Positions 6,392 through 10,839 of a DNA stretch of 10,839 bases are shown here, one piece after another. The notes under the pieces are model-generated. The model searched no databases and was not told the origin of the DNA. It saw nothing but the letters and a program-made list of their open reading frames with translations. The position numbers and the translations under genes were made by a program. Positions within the stretch are counted from its first letter, which is position 1. Every line of letters starts with the position of its first letter. This stretch comes from Helicobacteraceae bacterium. Its GTDB lineage: Bacteria > Campylobacterota > Campylobacteria > Campylobacterales > Sulfurimonadaceae. The DNA is taken from NCBI GenBank assembly GCA_015488855.1, contig WFMY01000173.1:1-10839 (forward strand), read 5' to 3'.

Positions 6392-6403
6392 TTTTGTTAT
6401 AAT
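6392..6403 (+). promoter_or_regulatory. leuA promoter -10
   Basis: A perfect TATAAT at 6398-6403, preceded by TTTTGT. The -35 region is not conserved. The transcript would start near 6410, right at the inverted repeat in the leuA leader, leaving a leader of about 55 nt. Confidence 0.6.
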
Positions 6404-6410
6404 TCCATAC

Positions 6411-6441
6411 TTAATAATACATGCAAGAGTGCTATTATTAA
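6411..6441 (+). promoter_or_regulatory. Inverted repeat in the leuA leader
   Basis: TTAATAATA (6411-6419) and TATTATTAA (6433-6441) are perfect inverted 9-mers around a 13-nt spacer that itself contains GCA-AGAG-TGC. In RNA this makes a bulged hairpin at the very 5' end of the leuA transcript; in DNA it is a dyad just downstream of the -10. It could be an operator at the start site or a 5' stabilising hairpin. No T-run follows it, so it is not a terminator as it stands. Confidence 0.5.
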
Positions 6442-6462
6442 TAATTCAAGTAAAGGTTCATT

Positions 6463-8118
6463 ATGAACAATGTAACAAAGGGCAAATACCGCCCATATCC
6501 ACAGATAGATTTGCCAAATAGAATCTGGCCTACTAAAACCATAACACACGCTCCAGCTTGGTGTAGTGTTGACTTAAGAGATGGCAATCAAGCTCTTATC
6601 AACCCTATGTCTATGGAGAAAAAACTTGAATTATTTGCACTCTTACTCAAACTCGGATTTAAAGAGATAGAGGTTGGTTTTCCTTCCGCTTCTAAAGTAG
6701 AATTTGATTTTTTACGCCGTTTAGTAGATGATGCACTCATCCCAGATGATGTTACTGTTCAGGTACTCGTACAAGCAAGAGAGCATCTTATAGCTAAAAG
6801 TTTTGAAGCCTTAAAAGGTGTCAAAAAAGCGACTGTGCATCTTTACAACTCAACATCAATAGCGCAAAGAAAAATAGTATTTTGCAAAACTCAAGATGAG
6901 ATTTTAGAACTCGCATTAGAGGGTGTTGATATCATCAAAAAGTATGAAAAAAACCATGATGGAGAGATATTTTTAGAGTATAGCCCAGAGAGCTTTACAG
7001 GAACAGAATTAGACTTCGCTGCAAAAATTTGTAATGCTGTTACACAAAGATGGGGTATCTCTGACACTCGTCAAGTGATTATCAACTTACCATCAACAGT
7101 GGAGATGGCTACTCCAAATATTTATGCGGATCAGATAGAGTGGATGACAGGGCATCTTGATAACAGAGAAAACATCATCATCTCTACACATACGCACAAT
7201 GACCGTGGAACAAGTGTAGCTGCAACTGAACTTGCACTTTTAGCAGGAGCTAACAGGGTAGAAGGCACTTTGCTTAGTAATGGTGAGAGAACGGGAAATG
7301 TCGATATCATCACCTTAGCTCTGAATATGACGACACAAGGGATAGACTCTAAACTTGACTTTAGTGATGTCAACGAGGTCTTAGAAGTTGTTGAGAGATG
7401 TACAGAAATTGATACCCATGTTCGCCATCCTTATGTAGGTGAGTTAGTATATACTGCTTTTTCAGGCTCTCACCAAGATGCTATTAACAAAGGAATGGCA
7501 CATCAAAAAGCTAAAGATGATATTTTATGGGAAGTTCCTTATCTTCCTATGGATCCAAATGATGTTGGTCGAACATATGAAGATATTATCCGCATCAATT
7601 CTCAGTCTGGAAAAGGTGGAGTAGCATTTATACTAGAGAAAAACTATGGCTACATCTTACCAAAAGCTATGCATCCAGAGATAGGTAAAGTGGTTCAGTC
7701 CATAACTGATGCCAAAGGAAGAGTTCTCAAGTCTGAAGAGATTTTACAAATATTTAAGGAGACTTACTTTGGAGTAAAAGAGCATATCTCTCTCATAGAC
7801 TTTACAGTAACTTCCGTAAAGGGCATCTCAAAATGCACTCTTACATATATACATAACGACAAGACGATTGTAGCGGAGGGTGAAGGCAATGGTCCAGTAG
7901 ATGCCTGCCGAAAAGCACTTCTCAAAGAGTATAAAAATGAGTTTACGCTCAAATCATATTCAGAGCATTCTTGGGGTGAAAAAAGCACGGCTACAGCCAT
8001 AGCCTACATAGAGATTCAAAATGCCACAACACTTTCATGTTTTGGTGTTGGAGCAGATAGTGACATCTCAAATGCTTCTGTTAAAGCACTTTTTTGTGCT
8101 ATCAACCGAGCTTTTTAA
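6463..8118 (+). CDS. leuA: 2-isopropylmalate synthase (long LeuA2-like form)
   Basis: A 551-residue enzyme that condenses acetyl-CoA with 2-oxoisovalerate, the first committed step of leucine synthesis. The N-terminal extension (1-30) is followed by a TIM barrel with SVDLRDGNQAL (35-45; Arg39 and metal-binding Asp40), GFPSAS (72-77), STHTHNDRG (241-249; His243 and His245 metal ligands) and LSNGERTGNVD (271-281). The C-terminal LeuA dimer/allosteric domain (about 430-551) is complete, with GEGNGPVDACRKAL (473-486) and GVGADSDISNASVKALF (528-544), so leucine feedback inhibition is expected. The length and N-terminal extension match the roughly 550-residue form rather than the roughly 510-residue enteric type; a second leuA elsewhere in the genome is possible. 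AAAGG lies 6 nt before the ATG. No other leu gene is adjacent. It converges on the PBP gene, sharing stop-codon bases. Confidence 0.95.
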   Translation: MNNVTKGKYRPYPQIDLPNRIWPTKTITHAPAWCSVDLRDGNQALINPMSMEKKLELFALLLKLGFKEIEVGFPSASKVEFDFLRRLVDDALIPDDVTVQVLVQAREHLIAKSFEALKGVKKATVHLYNSTSIAQRKIVFCKTQDEILELALEGVDIIKKYEKNHDGEIFLEYSPESFTGTELDFAAKICNAVTQRWGISDTRQVIINLPSTVEMATPNIYADQIEWMTGHLDNRENIIISTHTHNDRGTSVAATELALLAGANRVEGTLLSNGERTGNVDIITLALNMTTQGIDSKLDFSDVNEVLEVVERCTEIDTHVRHPYVGELVYTAFSGSHQDAINKGMAHQKAKDDILWEVPYLPMDPNDVGRTYEDIIRINSQSGKGGVAFILEKNYGYILPKAMHPEIGKVVQSITDAKGRVLKSEEILQIFKETYFGVKEHISLIDFTVTSVKGISKCTLTYIHNDKTIVAEGEGNGPVDACRKALLKEYKNEFTLKSYSEHSWGEKSTATAIAYIEIQNATTLSCFGVGADSDISNASVKALFCAINRAF

Positions 8119-10124
8119 AAGAGTAACTCTGCATCGGGGTTGACTTCATTTTCAACCATTGGTGGTTTAGAGATAGGGGAGAAATACTCTTTTCTTTTAC
8201 CAACTTTCACCTCGATAATCTCCTCTGGAACTTCAAATTTTCTAGGTATCTCAGGATAAAGTTTGATGAGATGATCGTAATAATACTTAAATGCGGGTCC
8301 AGCTATCTTTCCGCCTGTTTCCCATCTATGCATCGGGGTGTTATCATCATTTCCAAACCAGACAACAGTTTCTATCGTTGGTGAATACCCTGCAAACCAC
8401 CCATCAACATTATTATTTGTAGTTCCAGTTTTTCCTGCAAGCTCTATCCCCCAAGCCTTGGCACGACGACCAGTGCCTCGTTTGACAACATCACGCAATA
8501 TCGTTGTCATAATAAATGCTTGGGTTGGTTCTGTAATAAATTTTTCTTTAATCTGCTTTTCATAAATAACATTTGAATCTTTTTCTATCAAACTTATAAG
8601 CTTTGGTTCAACCTGAATACCCTTGTTTGCAAACGATGTATAATACTTTGCAAGTTCAAGAGGAGAAAGTGAAATAGTCCCTAAAGCAATCGATAAATCA
8701 TGAGGAAGATTTTTAATACCAAATTTTTTTAACTGTGCAAGCAGTTGTTTTAAACCTATCTCATTGACTAGATTTATCGTTGCAAGATTTCTTGAGTGAA
8801 CAAGTGCTTCTCGAAGAGAAATAAGTCCCTTATAATTTTTTTCATAATTTTGAGGTTGCCAGAGCATCTCCTCTCCATTTTTTTTATACTTATAAGAACG
8901 AGATACATCAACAAGCTTTGTAGCTCCACTAAAACCCAAATCAACTCCAACCTGATAGATAAAAGGCTTAAAAGCACTTCCTGGTTGGCGGCGTCCTTGC
9001 GTAGCTCTATTGTATGAACTTTTTTTATACTCTATACTTCCAACCATCGCTAGGATATCGCCTGTATTTGCTTCAAGAGAGACTAATGCTCCATTTAAAA
9101 GTGAAGTATTAACATCATCTGCGACATCCCACATAGGGTCTTTTAAAAGGATCTCTTGATCTTTTATCTTATAAGCTTCAATACGCTCTAATGACATATT
9201 ATAGGCTTCTTTGAGAGCATCCCGTGCGACAGCTTGAAGTCGTAAATCTATGCTAGTGTAGATTTCATAACCACCTGTTTTTATATCGTCAATCCCTAAA
9301 GTATGCATCCTCCTTACAACTTCATCTACTATAAATGGTGCTTTATTTTGAGTGAGCGTTGTATTAAAAACTTCTGGACTCTCTGCGACACTCTTCTCAT
9401 ACTGCACTTTATCAATCCAACCAAGAGTTCGCATACGAGCTAAAACTCGATTTGCTCTTCCCATCGATATATCGTAATTTTTTGTCGGTGCATAAGTGCT
9501 AGGAGCTTTTGGCAGCCCTACCAATACTGCTATCTCTTTGAGAGTCAAATCTTCTAAACGCTTGTGAAAATAACCATCAGCAGCTGTTTTGATACCATAA
9601 TATCCATGCCCATAATATATCTCATTGAGGTAACGCTCAAGGATTTGCTCTTTTGTAAGGGCATGTTCCAATTTGAGCGCATAGATCGCTTCTTTGACTT
9701 TTCGAGATAATTTTTTCTCTCTTGTTAGAAGTACATTTTTTACTAACTGCTGTGTAATAGTGCTTGCACCCTCTACCGCACTCCCCGCTTTGATAACTTT
9801 GATAGCTGCACGAAATATTGCATCGATGTTGATACCAGGATGCTCAAAAAAAGTAGTATCTTCTATGGCAACTAAAGCTTCAATAACTTTTGGAGGTATC
9901 TCATCAAATGAGGCATAATATCTATGCTTTTTATCAAAAATATTTGCAATTTTTTTACCATCACGATCATAGATTCTTGTTGTTTGACTTGGATGATAAT
10001 CTACAAGTCTTGATATATCAAAATTGTATGTTAATAAAAAATAACCTACTATAAGAAATGGAGACAAAACTCCAAGTATAAAAAGGGAAAAGATGATATT
10101 TTTTATTTTTATCTTTTTTATCAT
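8115..10124 (-). CDS. Class A penicillin-binding protein (PBP1A-like), bifunctional peptidoglycan synthase
   Basis: A 669-residue inner-membrane enzyme that polymerises glycan strands and cross-links peptides in the periplasm. A basic cytoplasmic start (MIKKIKIKN) precedes one membrane anchor (about 10-32). The glycosyltransferase family 51 domain shows EDTTFFEHPG (88-97; Glu88 catalytic) and GASTITQQLVKN (119-130). The transpeptidase domain has all three active-site motifs: S-x-x-K as GSAFKPF (Ser383, Lys386), S-x-N as SRN (444-446) and KTGTT (565-569). The domain order is standard and nothing is missing. It is shorter than E. coli PBP1A (about 850), which has an extra OB-like insert; shorter forms are usual in this phylum. 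The ATG overlaps the ABC ATPase stop as ATGA, with AGG close upstream. The 3' end overlaps leuA by the four bases TTAA. In this phylum such genes are often named pbpA or mrcA; the symbol is left open. Confidence 0.96.
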   Translation of the reverse strand: MIKKIKIKNIIFSLFILGVLSPFLIVGYFLLTYNFDISRLVDYHPSQTTRIYDRDGKKIANIFDKKHRYYASFDEIPPKVIEALVAIEDTTFFEHPGINIDAIFRAAIKVIKAGSAVEGASTITQQLVKNVLLTREKKLSRKVKEAIYALKLEHALTKEQILERYLNEIYYGHGYYGIKTAADGYFHKRLEDLTLKEIAVLVGLPKAPSTYAPTKNYDISMGRANRVLARMRTLGWIDKVQYEKSVAESPEVFNTTLTQNKAPFIVDEVVRRMHTLGIDDIKTGGYEIYTSIDLRLQAVARDALKEAYNMSLERIEAYKIKDQEILLKDPMWDVADDVNTSLLNGALVSLEANTGDILAMVGSIEYKKSSYNRATQGRRQPGSAFKPFIYQVGVDLGFSGATKLVDVSRSYKYKKNGEEMLWQPQNYEKNYKGLISLREALVHSRNLATINLVNEIGLKQLLAQLKKFGIKNLPHDLSIALGTISLSPLELAKYYTSFANKGIQVEPKLISLIEKDSNVIYEKQIKEKFITEPTQAFIMTTILRDVVKRGTGRRAKAWGIELAGKTGTTNNNVDGWFAGYSPTIETVVWFGNDDNTPMHRWETGGKIAGPAFKYYYDHLIKLYPEIPRKFEVPEEIIEVKVGKRKEYFSPISKPPMVENEVNPDAELLF

Positions 10125-10810
10125 TGCCTAAAATTCCTATTTGCAAAGTTCGCTTCTATAAGTTTTTTTGTATAAGCTGCACTTGGATTTGCTAAAATAT
10201 CTTGCATTTTACCATATTCAACCACATTCCCATCTTTGATCACACAGATATCTTCACATAAACTCTTTGCAGAGTTCATATCGTGCGTTACAAAAAGGAT
10301 TTTAAAATGGTGCTTATTTTGCAACTTTTTTAGGAGATCTAGTATCATCACTCTTGTAGTTGGGTCAAGTGCAGTTGTCGGCTCATCGAGCATCAATAAC
10401 TTTGGATTTGATGAGAGTGCCATCGCAATAACAACGCGTTGGAGTTGTCCCCCTGAAAGCTCTGGGGCAAACCTATCTAAAAGTGACATATCCAAATCTA
10501 CATACTCAAACAACTCAGTCATTCTAGCATCATCGACAAAAAATTGTTTTCTTATCCTAGTGAGTGGGGGCAAGGCTGTAAAAGGATTTTGAGGAACAAA
10601 TCCAACACTATCACCAGCTTTTAACTCAAAATCTGAATCAATCTCTAAATCACACTCCATCTCATGAGGCAACATCCCAAGAAGTGCTTTGATGCTCAAA
10701 GACTTCCCGCTTCCACTCTGACCAACAAGAGCTAAAGATTTGTCAATAAAAAAATTAATGTCAACTAAAGTGTTCTCATCTAAGCTAATATGGAGTTTGG
10801 AAATATTCAT
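10121..10810 (-). CDS. ABC transporter ATP-binding protein, peptide/nickel (Opp/Dpp/Nik) type
   Basis: A 229-residue nucleotide-binding subunit. It shows Walker A GQSGSGKS (30-37), Q loop FVPQNPFTAL (Gln74), signature LSGGQ (118-122), Walker B LLMLDEPTTALD (138-149) and H loop His176 (VTHD). The PQNPFTALPPLTRI block resembles the Q-loop region of Opp/Dpp/Nik ATPases. The stretch between Walker A and Q loop is short, and there is no long C-terminal extension as in OppD/OppF (over 300 residues), so it is closer to compact NikD-like forms. Permease and binding-protein genes would have to lie beyond the right edge; the substrate cannot be told. The start is chosen at the ATG 10810-10808, where the protein opens like a typical ABC domain (MNISKLHISL). 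No clear Shine-Dalgarno site is visible, and the frame stays open to the window edge, so a longer product cannot be ruled out. The stop overlaps the PBP start. Confidence 0.92.
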   Translation of the reverse strand: MNISKLHISLDENTLVDINFFIDKSLALVGQSGSGKSLSIKALLGMLPHEMECDLEIDSDFELKAGDSVGFVPQNPFTALPPLTRIRKQFFVDDARMTELFEYVDLDMSLLDRFAPELSGGQLQRVVIAMALSSNPKLLMLDEPTTALDPTTRVMILDLLKKLQNKHHFKILFVTHDMNSAKSLCEDICVIKDGNVVEYGKMQDILANPSAAYTKKLIEANFANRNFRQ

Positions 10811-10839
10811 AAGATATTTTAGCGAAATGTAGCTAATAA

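Noticed and set aside
6421..6444. Leucine leader peptide upstream of leuA
   Set aside because: The only short frame reads MQECYY and stops. It has no Leu codons, no Shine-Dalgarno site, and its ATG lies inside the inverted repeat.
10236..10592. 118-residue plus-strand ORF inside the ABC ATPase gene
   Set aside because: It is the reverse of the conserved Walker B, signature and Q-loop region, and the Ser/Val-rich product has no motif of its own.

Overview
The window is AT-rich, compact DNA that looks like the chromosome of a Campylobacterota bacterium, most likely Sulfurimonas or a close relative. This rests on protein style and gene content, not on a database search: an Aer-type PAS histidine kinase with an H-x-W-R-Q-P-L box, an NnrS-like membrane protein behind a spore-photoproduct-lyase-like radical SAM protein, and a glutamine synthetase with Phe at the usual adenylylation Tyr, as in Helicobacter. 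Almost every gene is housekeeping or signalling. The one clearly accessory-looking piece is a structured palindromic element at 1553-1823.

Left end, minus strand (1-1534): a three-gene run. First is a small stand-alone zinc-ribbon protein resembling the C-terminal module of topoisomerase III. Then comes a soluble PAS histidine kinase, and last a response regulator cut by the window edge. The kinase stop and regulator start overlap (ATGA), so the two are a coupled two-component pair.

Intergenic 1535-1846: between two divergent genes lies a 271-bp nested inverted repeat. It has a 34-bp outer stem with two mismatches, two inner hairpin arms of exactly 97 bp each, and a 9-bp dyad centre. Both arms have CTACTAGTAG at the apex. 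It fills nearly the whole promoter region and is the main unexplained structure here.

Plus strand 1847-4347: a radical SAM protein of the spore photoproduct lyase type, without the usual catalytic Cys, followed by an NnrS-like multi-pass membrane protein whose TTG start overlaps the upstream stop. A small lipoprotein gene (4650-4354, minus) converges on the pair.

Plus strand 4891-8118: glnA with a clear hairpin terminator, then leuA (2-isopropylmalate synthase, long LeuA2-like form) with its own promoter and an inverted repeat in the leader. These are nitrogen assimilation and leucine synthesis genes, each apparently transcribed alone.

Right end, minus strand (10810-8115): an Opp/Dpp/Nik-type ABC ATPase overlapping (ATGA) a class A penicillin-binding protein. 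The PBP and leuA converge and share their stop codons in a TTAA overlap. No tRNA, rRNA, CRISPR array, transposase or prophage gene was seen.
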